Below, in pieces: positions 34,818-45,821 of a stretch of 64,000 bases of DNA. This DNA is from Candidatus Altimarinota bacterium (GTDB lineage: Bacteria; Patescibacteriota; Gracilibacteria; BD1-5; UBA6164). A program made the position numbers and the translations under genes. Location of the stretch: the NCBI GenBank assembly GCA_028697205.1, contig JAQVFO010000002.1, positions 124,001 to 188,000 of the forward strand, given 5' to 3'. The notes under the pieces were generated by a model that saw only the letters and a list, made by a program, of their open reading frames with translations, was not told the DNA's origin and made no database searches. Each line of letters starts with the position of its first letter. Within the stretch, counting starts at the first letter, position 1.

Positions 34818-36272
34818 ATGCTTGCCTTTGAAACTCTAGAAAACATTATAAATAAAATAAAAAATAAAGAAATATCTTCAAACGAAGTATTTGATTACTT
34901 TTCTAAAAGAATAGAAAAATATGATTCTAAGGTTGATTCTTTCAATTATATAAACAAAAACTTTATAGAAAAAAACAATACAAGCCTAGCTTGAATTCCT
35001 ATTTGAGTAAAAGATATATTTTGTGAAAAATGAATTCCAACAACTTGAGCTTCAAATATGCTTGCAAATTTTGTTCCACCATATAATGCAACTGTAATAA
35101 AAAATCTAAATGAGGCTTGAATGAATTCAATTTGAAAATTAAATATGGATGAATTTGCAATGTGATCAAGTACTGAAACATCAGCATTTAAAAATACAAA
35201 AAACCCTTGGGATACAACTAGAATTCCTGGTTGATCAAGTTGATGAAGTGCTGTTGCTGTTGCTGCATGATTATGTCCTGCATCACTTTGAACAGACACA
35301 TGATGAAGTATAAGACAACCAGCATCTATGTGTTGAATTGTATGATTTAAACCAAGTTATGGTAGAAATTCTAGATTCTGAGTTATAGCTATGGCATCAA
35401 GCCTTGATTGTCCTTGAACATTTACAAGAACAGTAAAAGATGCTTCAATTCTTTATGAAATAATGAATTGAGAAGATCCTCTAGAAAATACAACTATAAA
35501 ATGAAAAGATAAAATAAATCCAGAAATATGGAATACTAAAGATTTAAAATGAGTTAAATTATGAGTACCAAAAGAATATTTTGAAGAATGACTTGATAAA
35601 AATGTAAGAGATACTATAGAATTAGCTATAAATGAATATAAAAATTTATGAGCTGAAATAGTTGAAATAAGCTTACCTATGACAAAATATGCTATTTCTA
35701 CATATTATATTTTGATGCCTGCAGAAGTATCTACAAACCTAGCAAGATTAGATGGTATAAGATACTGACATGTTTCTGAATTATCTCACGAAAATTTAGA
35801 AGAATTTTATATAAACAATAGATGAGAATGACTTTGAGCAGAAGCACAAAGAAGAATAATCCTTTGAAGTTACGTATTATCAGCTTGATTTTATGATGCT
35901 TATTATAAAAAAGCAACTCAAATTAGAACTCTTATAATAAAAGATTTTAAAGAAGCTTTTGAAAAAGTTGATGCAATTATTTGTCCAACTAGCCCAAATG
36001 TTGCTTGGAAACTTGGTGAAAAAACTGATGATCCATTAAAAATGTATTTAGCTGATGCATATACTATTCCTGCTAGTTTAGCATGACTTCCATGAATTAC
36101 TATTCCTTGTTGATTTGCAAAAAGTGAAGATTGAGAAAATAAAGAATTACCTGTATGAATTCAAATCCTTACACCTTTTATGGAAGAAGAAAAATTGTTT
36201 AAAATAGCTTATACCTATGAACAAAAAACAAAATGGTTTGAAAAGATGATTCCACCTGGATTTGATGATTAA
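34818..36272 (+). CDS. gatA: Aspartyl/glutamyl-tRNA amidotransferase subunit A, 484 aa
   Basis: Amidase-signature subunit of GatCAB, which converts Glu-tRNA(Gln) or Asp-tRNA(Asn) to the amidated form. Motifs: IPIGVKDIFC with the catalytic Lys (near residue 65), the Gly/Ser-rich PGGSSGGSAVAVAAG (near 137-150) with the cis-Ser/Ser pair, and [20 protein letters not shown]. The C-terminus keeps [19 protein letters not shown] and GIQILTPF. Full length for the family. gatB and gatC are not in the window; they are expected elsewhere. It is monocistronic by its flanking terminators. Confidence 0.97.
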
Positions 36273-36278
36273 TTTATG

Positions 36279-36308
36279 AAAGACTAGTATTAAAACTAGT
36301 CTTTTTTT
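36279..36308 (+). terminator. Intrinsic terminator of gatA
   Basis: A 10-bp stem AAAGACTAGT / ACTAGTCTTT with a six-base loop and a run of T. Confidence 0.8.
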
Positions 36309-36312
36309 ATTT

Positions 36313-36341
36313 TTGATTTATAAAAAATAATATGATAAAAT
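36313..36341 (+). promoter_or_regulatory. Sigma70-type promoter for the 421-aa gene
   Basis: TTGATT (36313-36318), 17-base spacer, TAAAAT (36336-36341), 26 bases before the ATG. The -35 box is the same as those upstream of 24873 and 34344. Confidence 0.45.
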
Positions 36342-36367
36342 AATATAAATATATATTAAACTTTATT

Positions 36368-37633
36368 ATGACTACAAATCCAACAACTAATTTAGAAGTT
36401 TTTGAAACAAAAATTGATTCAATTAATAAAGAAAAAAGTAATGAAAGAATAGATGAATTTTCTAAAAAATATGATGAAAATTTATCTAAACTATTGTGAA
36501 ATGATAACTCAGAATATATTATCATTGTTAGAGATTTATACGAAAGAACTTGAGATATTAATAGTGCCTTAAATAAAGCATTTAAAAATATATTATCCCC
36601 TGAAGAAATAAAATATTTAGAATCAGAACTATCAAAAAAAACAGATAAAGATAAAAAAATTGAGAAAAAAGAAGAAGTTCCCTCAAATATTAAAGAATCA
36701 ATCTATTATCCTATTTTACATAGATTTATAGAGTCTTGATACATAAAACTGGATAATTGAGAAAAAGAAGAAAATAAAATAAATGAAATACTATGAAATT
36801 GAGATGATGAAAGTAAAAAAACAAGAATAGAAAATCTAATAAATAGTAGTGAATTTCAAATTGATGCAAAACAAAAAAAAGAAATATTACAAGCTTTATC
36901 AAAATCATTAAATATTTGAAAAGAAAAGGAGAAAAAAAATAAAGATACTTTAGATGATATTGGTAGTTTTGAACAAAGTCAATTATATAAAGATTTTAAA
37001 GATTTTATGAATACATCTAGAAACAATATAGATGCATTCGAAATTGATTTGTCTTATAGATATATTATTATTCCAAATAAAGATTGAACAGATAGAAATA
37101 AAGAAAGTAAAATAAAAGATTTAAATACAGCACTAGATACTGAAAAAAATAAAATATTAAAAGATCATAAAAATAATAAAAGTTTTAGGGAAGTAAATTC
37201 ATGATTAATTAATGAAATTGAAAGAAGTACCAACATAGAAGAAAAATATATATTGGTTAATAAACTATTTATAATATGAAATACTGAATTTTGAAAATAT
37301 GCTATAAATAATAAAACTCAAAAAAATGTTGCAAGCTTAGACAAAAAAATAAGCAAGCAATGAACAATTATAGAACAAATACAAATGAAATTAAGAGAAA
37401 ACAAAGAAGAAAACTACTCTAAAATGGATAAAATGGCTATATTGAGTTTATCTCTACAACTTTTATGAACTCTTGATAATTTAATTTGAGAAGAAAATAA
37501 TAGTAAAAAAGAACTATTAGCATTGAAATCAAAACTTGAAGATACATTAAATGATCCAAAGAAATACAACAGACAATCTATAGAAAAAATTACAAATGAA
37601 ATAAACTCTTTTAAATCATCAACAAACTCTTAA
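36368..37633 (+). CDS. Charged cytoplasmic protein of unknown function, 421 aa
   Basis: No family recognised. There is no signal peptide or membrane helix. The protein is very rich in Lys, Glu, Asn and Ile, with long helical, probably coiled-coil stretches (for example LESELSKKTDKDKKIEKKEE and residues about 310-415). A more globular middle contains IDAFEIDLSYRYIIIPNKDG. Rare glycines are mainly TGA. It has its own promoter candidate and is convergent with the pilB/gspE-like gene with only 23 bases between stops. A cytoplasmic structural or scaffolding role is possible but unsupported. Confidence 0.8.
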
Positions 37634-37656
37634 ATTTTTAAATTAAATAAAATTAA

Positions 37657-38865
37657 TTAATCTAAAATAATCACATCTTTTATATCAATTAGTCATTCAA
37701 AAGCTTTATTTAATGCATCAATATAATATGGAATAAATCATTTTCATTTTAATATAGCATTAAACTCTATATCACCACCTTCAGAAAGTATCTGATTATA
37801 AATATCATCATCATTTTGAATTATTTCAGCAACCAAAGTATTTCAAACATATCACTTTGTACAATTCTCACATCATTCAGAATTTACAGAATAAAATTTA
37901 TTTTTATCTAAAGGTAAATATGACTGAAACTTCTCTGGAATCTCATTTTTATTTAATATAATTTCCTTTCTACAATGAGGACAAAGTCATCTCAATAATT
38001 TTTGAAAAATTATATATTTGATTGAACTAGCTAACAAATAAGGTTCTACTCATAATTTTTTCAATCTTGTAATTGCTCCAATTGCACTACTTGCATGTGT
38101 ACTTCACATAACTATATGTCAAGTACTAGCTGCTTCTAAACAAATCGAAGCTTCAACCCCTCTTCTTATTTCTCAAATCATTATTATATCTGGGTCTTGT
38201 CTAAGTATTCAAACTAATCATTCTTGAAAAGTATAATTTACTTTGTCATCTCAAATTTTTCTTTCCTTAATCTCTGATTGAACATATCAATCAATAACAT
38301 ATTCAACAGGATCTTCAAGTGTAAAAACTGCATTAGTAATAGGATCAAACTCATGCAATAATGAATACAATGTGGTAGTTTTTCAAGATCAAGTTCCTCC
38401 ACAAAGAAGCACTAATCAATCATTCATATTTAATATATTTTTTACCCTATCTAAGGTATTATTAGAAAATCCTAGATTATTTATATCTAAATATTTACTA
38501 CCTGAAAGTAACAATCTCATAACTGTATTTTCTCAATAGATTGTAGGTAAAACAGAAACTCTGACATTAACAAGTAAATCTTCTTCTCATTTCTTAAAAT
38601 TAAAAGACATCTTTCAATCTTGAATATGATTATGCTCATCAATTGTCATGTATGCTCTTACTTTAATAGTATTTAGTAATTTTTCATACTGTTCTAAAGT
38701 AATTCAGTAAAAACTTACAAGATTCCCTGAAATTCTGAATCTAATATATACATAATCCTTACTAGGTGTTATATGAATATCTGACGCATTATAGTCAACT
38801 CAAATAGAAACTAACCTTTTGATAAACTCATTTGGATTATCAAATCATATTACTTTATTTAACAT
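37657..38865 (-). CDS. PilB/GspE-type secretion ATPase, 402 aa
   Basis: Hexameric motor of type IV pilus/type II secretion systems. It contains SDIHITPSKDYVYIRFRISG (N2 domain start), Walker A GGTGSGKTTTLYSLL (starting at residue 156; two glycines are TGA), the Asp box VFTLEDPVEY, Walker B-like IRQDPDIIMIGEIRR, the His box MGSTHASSAIGAI, and a tetracysteine zinc site (LCPHC about 308, CENC about 345) typical of PilB/GspE rather than PilT. It lacks the ~150-residue N1 domain that in PilB/GspE docks onto the platform protein, so it is a short form. It is last in a minus-strand run behind comEC and lgt, suggesting a pilus linked to DNA uptake. A pilin-like gene occurs at 57015. Confidence 0.9.
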
Positions 38866-38916
38866 TTTATTTTTATAAAATATTATTTACTAAAAATAAT
38901 ATTATCATATTTTGTT

Positions 38917-40395
38917 TTATAATACAAATTTAGGCTTTTTTAAAATAAAAAAAAGTAATAAAGTAAAGTATACTACTTCAAAGTAAATTCAGTAATCTCA
39001 AAAATCTCATTTTATTATGTATCTATCTAAATTTCAAAAAAAATGAACAACTAAAATATCCCATTTTAAAAATAAAAATGCTGGAAATCAAATAATAATT
39101 CAAATAAAAATATTTATAAAACTAGTTACTACTGATAAAAATCATAGAAACATAACTAAAGGAATAGTCCAAGCAAATGCAATATTTGAAAGTGGAGCTA
39201 ATAATGATATTTGTCAGAAATTAAAAAAAATAATTGGAAATGTAAATAAAAGGGCAGATAATGTTAAGGAAAAACTCTCTCTTATAGCCAAAATATTAGG
39301 TAAAACAAAAAGTATTTTATCAAAATATTCTTTAAAATAAAGTATTCATAAAACTGCCAAAAAACTAAGATGAAAACTTAAATCATAATTTATATAAAGT
39401 GGATTATAAAGAATCATTAAAAATGCAGCAACTAAAAGCATAGTCAACGATACCGTTTTTCTTCATGTAATAAGTATCAAATATCCTAATATTCACATAA
39501 TTCAAGCTCTAATTACAGATGTTTCAGGTCACACAAAAATACAAAAAATTATTACAAATGATATAATAAATATTGTTCTAATTATAACAGGAAAAAACTT
39601 AAATATTATTCATAAAAAAACTATTAATATTGTTATATTTGATCAACTAACAGCTATAAAATGAGTAGTTCAAGAATTATTAAAATCTGATACTAAGTCT
39701 TTTGGGATATTTTCTCTTGCTCATATTAAAATTCAAGATAATAAAATAGCCTCCTCTTTAGGAAAAATATTATTTATTTTTTCTAAAACAACATTCCTAA
39801 TTTTCTCTAAATATGAAAGAAATCATTTATTCTGTCATATAATTTCAAAATTAGAAATATATGCTTTAAAATAAATTTGTTTTGTAAGTAAAAAATTTTT
39901 ATAATTAAATTTGTCTATATTGTCTATATTAAATATCTTTGTATTTATCGCTAACACATCTCATTTTGATAAACTATAATTATTTGGAATATAGACAATT
40001 CATCTTATATTTTTGTCTACAATCACTCAAGTAATTGCATTTAAAGATACTATATAAGAGTTATAATTATCATCTTTTTTATATAAATCTTTTACCTCAA
40101 AGGTATAATTATAATCAGATAAGTAATACTTTTCTAAAAAATTTTGATTAAAACTTATTTTATCTAAATTAGATTTAGAAATAAAAATTCCAAGAAAGAA
40201 TCAAAATAATAAAAAAATATATAAAGTTATATATCTCATTTTATTATTTTTATATAAAACAAGATTAAAATATAATATAGAAAAACAAATAAATATAAAA
40301 AATGACAATAAAAAATCTTGTAAATAATTATTTACAAGAATTGAAAAAATAAAAATTATAATAAAAATATTTAATATCTTATTCTTTTGAAACAT
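38917..40395 (-). CDS. comEC: ComEC/Rec2-type DNA uptake channel, 492 aa
   Basis: Inner-membrane protein that passes single-stranded DNA during natural transformation. After two or three N-terminal helices there is a soluble stretch (OB-like, residues about 75-160), then the competence domain: EAILLSGILIGARENIPKDL followed by GTTHFIAVSGSNITILIV, corresponding to the family's H-x-x-A-(I/V)-S-G-x-H region, and several helices including GPETSVIRAGIMG. It ends after FILKKPKFVL with no metallo-beta-lactamase domain; many ComEC proteins carry one for degrading the second strand, so this is the short form. lgt ends 5 bases upstream and the PilB/GspE-like gene starts 51 bases downstream. Confidence 0.88.
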
Positions 40396-40400
40396 AAAAT

Positions 40401-41201
40401 TTAGTTTTTATCAATTATATGAATATTTCATTCATATGATGCTAGTTTTACCATATTATATAATATTCTTCAAACAAAAACTAAAAGTATAATTGAGCAA
40501 ATTTGATTAAAATTTAGAAAAAATTTTACAGAGAAAAAGTCATCTTTTCAGCTGAAAAACTCAAAAACTAAATTCATAGTAGCAAATACTCCTAATCCCC
40601 AATATCATATAAATCATTTTGTTTTAATATACATTTTTATTATATATAAACTTGAAAAGATAAAAAAAGATAGTATTGCATAAACAATTGGTAGAGGGAA
40701 AATAGGAACTGTGAATGGAACTAAGGAATTTGAATTATTATATGCTATTTCAATTCATAAATTTGTTGGTTTTCCATATATTTGTCATCATAAGAAAGCT
40801 CATATATATCATATAAATAATACAAATACAAAAGCTAATACTACTCAATCTAAGTATTTTATAATACTTTCTTTTCTTATCCTTAGATTAATAAATAACA
40901 TCATAAAAAAACCAAATAAAGCTCAGTATAATGAGAAATTATAATCACTCATTATAAAAAACTCAAAAGGGCTTTTTATAAATTTCATATCACTCCATTG
41001 AGAAAGAACATAAAAAAGTCTAGAAAATATAAATGTTGATAAGAAAAAAAGTAGGATATTTGACTTAAATAAATTAAAGTCATAAGAAAACTTAACTGAA
41101 AGCTTTTTTAACATCCAATAAAACAAAAAAAATGTGATTGTTATAGTTATTCAGAATGTATAAACCTTAAATCAGGCGAATTCAAAAAGTAATGGATACA
41201 C
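40401..41201 (-). CDS. lgt: Prolipoprotein diacylglyceryl transferase, 266 aa
   Basis: Membrane enzyme that adds diacylglycerol to the lipobox Cys of prelipoproteins. Evidence: seven or so hydrophobic segments; IFSRLFYVLSQW (the R-L-F-Y-V-L region); FSLYGALFGFFM; and GYIGAFLGGQIYGKPT, corresponding to the family signature G-R-x-G-N-F-I-N-x-E-x-x-G. The usual Arg/Asn residues of that signature are changed here, so it is a divergent member. The only usable start is GTG 41201..41199, directly preceded by an in-frame TAA; it gives YPLLFEFAGFKVYTFGI, matching the family N-terminus. Length is normal. It precedes comEC by 5 bases. Confidence 0.85.
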
Positions 41202-41272
41202 TTAAATAAAATTAAGAATTATTTTTATGATTTTAACTAATTTGTTAAATTTTTCAAAGTTTTTTATTTTTA

Positions 41273-42793
41273 CTACTTAGCATATTCAATAACTCTCATC
41301 TCTCTTATCAAGTTAACTTTAACTTCTCAAGGATAACTTAAATTTTCTTGTATATTTTGAGCAATATCACGAGCTAATTCTTGTGCTTCCAAATCAGATA
41401 TAGTGTTAGCATCAACAAATACTCTAACTTCTCTTCATGCACTTATAGCATAAGCTTTGTTTACTCAAGAGAAACTTGCAGCTAAATTTTCCATTTCTTG
41501 TACTCTTTTAATATATTCTTCAACTGCCTCTCTTCTAGCTCCAGGTCTAACTGAACTTATAGCATCTGCAACTTGTACTATTGCAGCTTCTAAGCTTATT
41601 ATACTTGGTTCTCAATGATGATTTTCTATCATATCAACTATTTTTTCTTGTAATCAATATTTTCTACCTACTTTTGCTCATATTTCTGGATGAGTTCACT
41701 CTATATCATGATCAAGTGCTTTTCCTATATCATGCAATAATCAACCTATTTTTACTATTTTTTGATCTACTCACAAATCTTTTGCAATAGAAGCTGCTAT
41801 CATAGCTACTTCTTTACTATGTTTAAGAATATTTTGTCAATAACTAGTTCTAAATCTAAGTTTTCAAATTAATGGAATAATTTCATCTGGAACAGATCAA
41901 TTTATACCTAATTCATCAAGTGTAGTATTTCCTAATTCTTTTAATAAAATATCAGCTTCTTCTTCTGTCTTTTGAACAACTTCCTCTATTCTTGCTGGTT
42001 GAATTCTACCATCCTCTATTAACTTTTCTAATGATTTTTTTGCTACATACCTTCTATATAAATCAAATGCTGATAAAAATACACTATTTGGGGTATCATC
42101 AATTATAAGTGCAACTCAAGTAGCTCTTTCAAACGAAGTTATATTTCTTCATTCTTTTCAAATTAATTTACCTTTGATATCATCTGAAGGAATCTCAATA
42201 ATTGTTGCTGTAGACTCACTTGTAACATCTCAAGCATATTGTTGAATAGATTTAATAACTATTTCCTTTGCTATTTCTTTTTTTCTTTCTTCAACTTTCT
42301 TTTTATGCTTGTCTATAAGTCATAAAGCATCATTTTCATATTTCTCTCAAATTTGAGATAAAAATAATTCACGAGCTTCTTTTTCTGATAATTTAGCTAT
42401 TTCAGATAATTTACCATCAAGTTCATCAATCTTTGAATTAAGAACTTTTTTAGATTCTTTCAATGAATCCTCTTGCTTTAATAAATCTTCTTGTTTTTTT
42501 GAAATTTCATCCAATTTAGTTTCTATTTTTACTTCTCTTTCCAAAATCCTTTCTTCAATTTTTTCAGCTTTTTTTGTCATATCATAACTTTCTTCTCTTG
42601 CTAATTTTAAAATTTGATCTTTTTCTTGTATAGCATTAGCAAGAATTTCCTCCTTCTTTTTCTCTGCATCCTTTAATATAATTTCAGATTTAGAACTAGA
42701 TTTTTGTAATCTTTTATTTTCTACAACAAAAAACACAACAGAAGCAAGAGCTATTCAGAAAATAGCTCCAGCAAATCCTATAATATATGTCAT
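41273..42793 (-). CDS. rny: Ribonuclease Y, 506 aa
   Basis: Membrane-bound endoribonuclease that initiates mRNA decay. It has an N-terminal TM helix ([20 protein letters not shown]), a long Glu/Lys coiled coil to about residue 180, a KH domain and an HD domain with [15 protein letters not shown] (His354-Asp355). The C-terminus [20 protein letters not shown] is the conserved ending of the family. Full length. It has no close neighbour upstream: 310 bases separate it from fusA, including a fusA terminator. Its stop is 71 bases before lgt, so read-through into lgt-comEC-pilB is possible. Confidence 0.97.
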
Positions 42794-43103
42794 ATTTTGA
42801 TTTTTATTAAATATAATAGTATCTTCAAAAACACTATAATAAATAGTACTAATTTAAAAATTTATACCACCTCTATTGTTGTTATAGATGAAGTATTACA
42901 GATGTTTTTGAAAAAATTGAATAATTGTTTTAAAAATTTTTTGATATTTCTTTAGTTAAAAAATTTTTTATCTTCATTAAACACTTACTTTTCCTTAAGT
43001 AAGTAATTGTATTTTAAAGCTTTTTTAAAAAAATCAAAATTAATTTAAAAAAATAAAGAGACTAAGTTAAAACTTAGTCTCTATTATATATTTTTACATA
43101 ATA
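42794..43103. other. Intergenic region between rny and fusA
   Basis: It contains the fusA terminator (43045-43082), an AT-rich leader for rny with no Shine-Dalgarno sequence, an inverted repeat CTTACT...AGTAAG near 42988-43007, and repeated AAAAATTTTTT blocks near 42937-42972. No ORF with coding character was found on either strand, and no tRNA-like fold was recognised. Confidence 0.5.
43045..43082 (-). terminator. Intrinsic terminator of fusA
   Basis: A 12-bp perfect stem AGAGACTAAGTT / AACTTAGTCTCT with a two-base loop; on the minus strand it is followed by TTTATTTTTTT. Confidence 0.85.
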
Positions 43104-45239
43104 TTATTCATCATCTTCAGCAAGTTTAAATCCTCTATCTTCTCTAATCTTCATAGCTACATTTGTAGGAACTTCTTCATAATGATCAAATTCCATAGCG
43201 TATGAAGCTCTTCATTGAGATGCAGATCTTAATTGAGTTGCATACCCAAACATTTCTGAAAGTGGTACATAACAAGTGATAATTTTTGCTTGTCATCTTT
43301 GTCCCATTTCTTCAATTCTACCTCTTTTTGAGTTAATTTGTCCAAGTACATCACCCATATATTCTTCTGGAGTATTTACTTCAACTTTCATTATAGGCTC
43401 TAAAAGTACAGGATTTGCTTTTTTACAAGCTTCTCTAAATGCTTTTGAAGCAGCAATTCTAAATGACAATTCAGATGAATCAACTTCATGGTAAGAACCG
43501 AAAGTAAGAGTAGCTTTTATGTCAACCATAGGGTAACCTGCAAGGTAACCTCTAGCATATGAACCTTCTAATCATTTTTCTACACCTGGAATAAATTCTT
43601 TTGGTATAACTCAACCAACAACTTTATTAACAAATTTATTGATTTTTTTAATTCCATTATCATCAGCATCAGCTTCCTTATATGGTTCAAAAGATATAAT
43701 AACATGACCAAATTGTCATCTACCTCAAGTTTGTTTAGAATATTTATGTTCAACATCTTTAACTGGATTTTTAATTGTTTCTCTGTAAGCAACTTGTGGA
43801 GCTCAAACATTACATTCTACTTTAAATTCTCTTTTCATTCTATCAACAATGATATCTAAATGTAATTCCCCCATACCAGATATAATAGTTTGTCCTGTTT
43901 CTTCATCAGTTCTAACTTTAAATGAAGGATCTTCTTCAGCTAATTTTGATAATGCCATACCCATTCTTTCTTGATCTGCTTTTGATTTAGGTTCAACAGA
44001 AACAGATATAACTGGTTCTGGAAATTCGATAGACTCTACCATTAATTTTTTGTTTACATCACAGATTGTATCTCAAGTTCTAGTATCTTTTAATCATACA
44101 ATTGCTCAGATATTACCTGCAGTAATTTCTTCAATTTCTTGTCTATTATTTGCATGCATTTGAAGTAATCTTCAGATTCTTTCTTTTTCTCATGTTGTAG
44201 CATTGTATACATAAGAACCTGCTCTAAGTGTACCAGCATAAACTCTTGTAAAACATAATTTACCTACAAATGGATCTGTCATTATTTTGAAAGCTATAGC
44301 AGCAAGTGGAGAATTCTCATCTACTTTTATTTGTTCTTTCTTTTCTTTATCATCAGGATCCATAACAGTTAACATACCTTCATTTACATCAACAGGGCTT
44401 GGTAAATAATCACAAGCTGCATCAATCATAAGTTGAACTCATACATTTTGTAGAGCAGAACCACAAATTACAGCATATAAATTATTAGCACAAACTCATT
44501 TTCTTATACCTCTTTTTAATTCTTCTATACTTAAATCTCATTCAGCAAAATATTTTTCCATTAAAGCATCATCTAAAGATGCAGCTTTTTCAACTAATTC
44601 AGCTCTATAAGTATTAGCTTTTTCAACCATATTAGCAGGAATTTCAATTTCAGTTACTTTTTCTCAGCTATTTCACTCAAATTTGTAAGCTTTCATTGTA
44701 ACTAAATCAATTACTCAAACGAAATCTGATTCAGCACCGATAGGTAATTGAATAGCAACTGCCTTATCTCATGATAATCTTTTTCTTATAGAATCAAGTG
44801 TCATATAAAAATCAGCTCAAGTTTTATCCATTTTGTTTACAAATGCGATTCTAGGAACATGATATTTATCAGCTTGTTTCCATACTGTTTCTGATTGTGG
44901 TTCTACTCATTGAGATCCATCAAATACAGCAACTCAACCATCAAGTACTCTAAGTGATCTTTCTACTTCGATAGTAAAGTCAACGTGTCAAGGAGTATCA
45001 ATTATGTTTATTTGCATATCTTTCCAAAATGCAGTAGTTGCTGCAGAAGTGATTGTTATTCATCTTTCTCTTTCTTGTTCCATCCAGTCCATAGTTGCAG
45101 CACCATCATGTACTTCACCAATTTTATGAGTTTTTCATGTATAAAACAAAATTCTTTCAGTTGTAGTTGTTTTTCAAGCATCTATATGGGCAATGATACC
45201 TATATTTCTTACTTTGTTTAAAGCATATTTAGCAGACAT
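43104..45239 (-). CDS. fusA: Translation elongation factor G, 711 aa
   Basis: GTPase that drives ribosomal translocation. G1 is [20 protein letters not shown], where the essential P-loop glycine is encoded by TGA; this is one of the clearest proofs of the code. Switch II appears as the DTPGHVDFT-type segment, ERERGITITSA marks switch I, and NKMDKTGADF the G4 region. Domain IV/V features include [18 protein letters not shown]. The length is normal. It stands apart from rpsL, rpsG and tuf, which are not in the window. It has a good promoter and a strong terminator, so it is probably transcribed alone. Confidence 0.98.
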
Positions 45240-45301
45240 AAATCAATATTTAAAAATAAAATAAAATATTTAATAAAAAAACCTATTAAATTTTCGCGAG
45301 A

Positions 45302-45329
45302 ATTCTATATAAAATACTTAAAAAGTCAA
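45302..45329 (-). promoter_or_regulatory. Promoter of fusA
   Basis: On the minus strand TTGACT (45329-45324), 16-base spacer, TAGAAT (45307-45302), about 63 bases before the ATG. A TCGCGA palindrome, unusually GC-rich here, sits near the expected transcription start (about 45294-45299). Confidence 0.5.
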
Positions 45330-45364
45330 AATTTATTAAAAAATTATTTCTGTAAAAATTTTTT

Positions 45365-45814
45365 TTAATTTTGATGTTTAGGTCAAAGAAAAGAAGCAAA
45401 AAACTCACCTATTCACTTTTTTATTCAATCTATTCAAGCTGTATCCTTTTTTTTAGCAAAAATTAAGTATTTTTTTTCAATCATTTCTCCCTTTTCAATT
45501 TCAAAAAAATATTTTAATCATACATAATATTCTCAATTTAACACTTTTTCTTTTGCGTCATCTTTTAAACTTATATTTTCAGAATCAAATAAAATAAATC
45601 ATTTATATTCATATCACTTATGATTTAAAAAGTCTGGTATTCAATTAATATCTCATAATGTATAGGTATTTAAAAATTTAGTAAAAATTCAATTACTTCT
45701 TAAAACTCATTCTGTCATTTCAGGAAAAATCATTCTAAGTTTTTGATTTAATTCAGATATAATTGGATCTACTCACTGCTCATTATCATAATATGCTCAA
45801 TTAATATTATTCAT
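45365..45814 (-). CDS. Cytoplasmic protein of unknown function, 149 aa
   Basis: No family recognised. No signal peptide; acidic N-terminal half (GAYYDNEQGVDPIISELNQK), then alternating strands (GYEYKGFILFDSE, YYVGLKYFFEIEKG) and a basic glycine-rich end (KKKDTAGIDGIKKGIGEF), the glycines being almost all TGA. The composition looks like a small alpha/beta domain. Its start is 7 bases after the lipase gene stop, so it is probably the last gene of that operon, yet it has no export signal, unlike its neighbours. Confidence 0.75.
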
Positions 45815-45821
45815 AAAATAA

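Noticed and set aside
34946-35299. Open frame on the minus strand opposite gatA
   Set aside because: It mirrors the amidase signature of GatA and has no independent support.
42794-43103. Small RNA or tRNA gene between rny and fusA
   Set aside because: No cloverleaf or long GC-rich stem is present; the hairpins are explained by the fusA terminator and AT-rich repeats.
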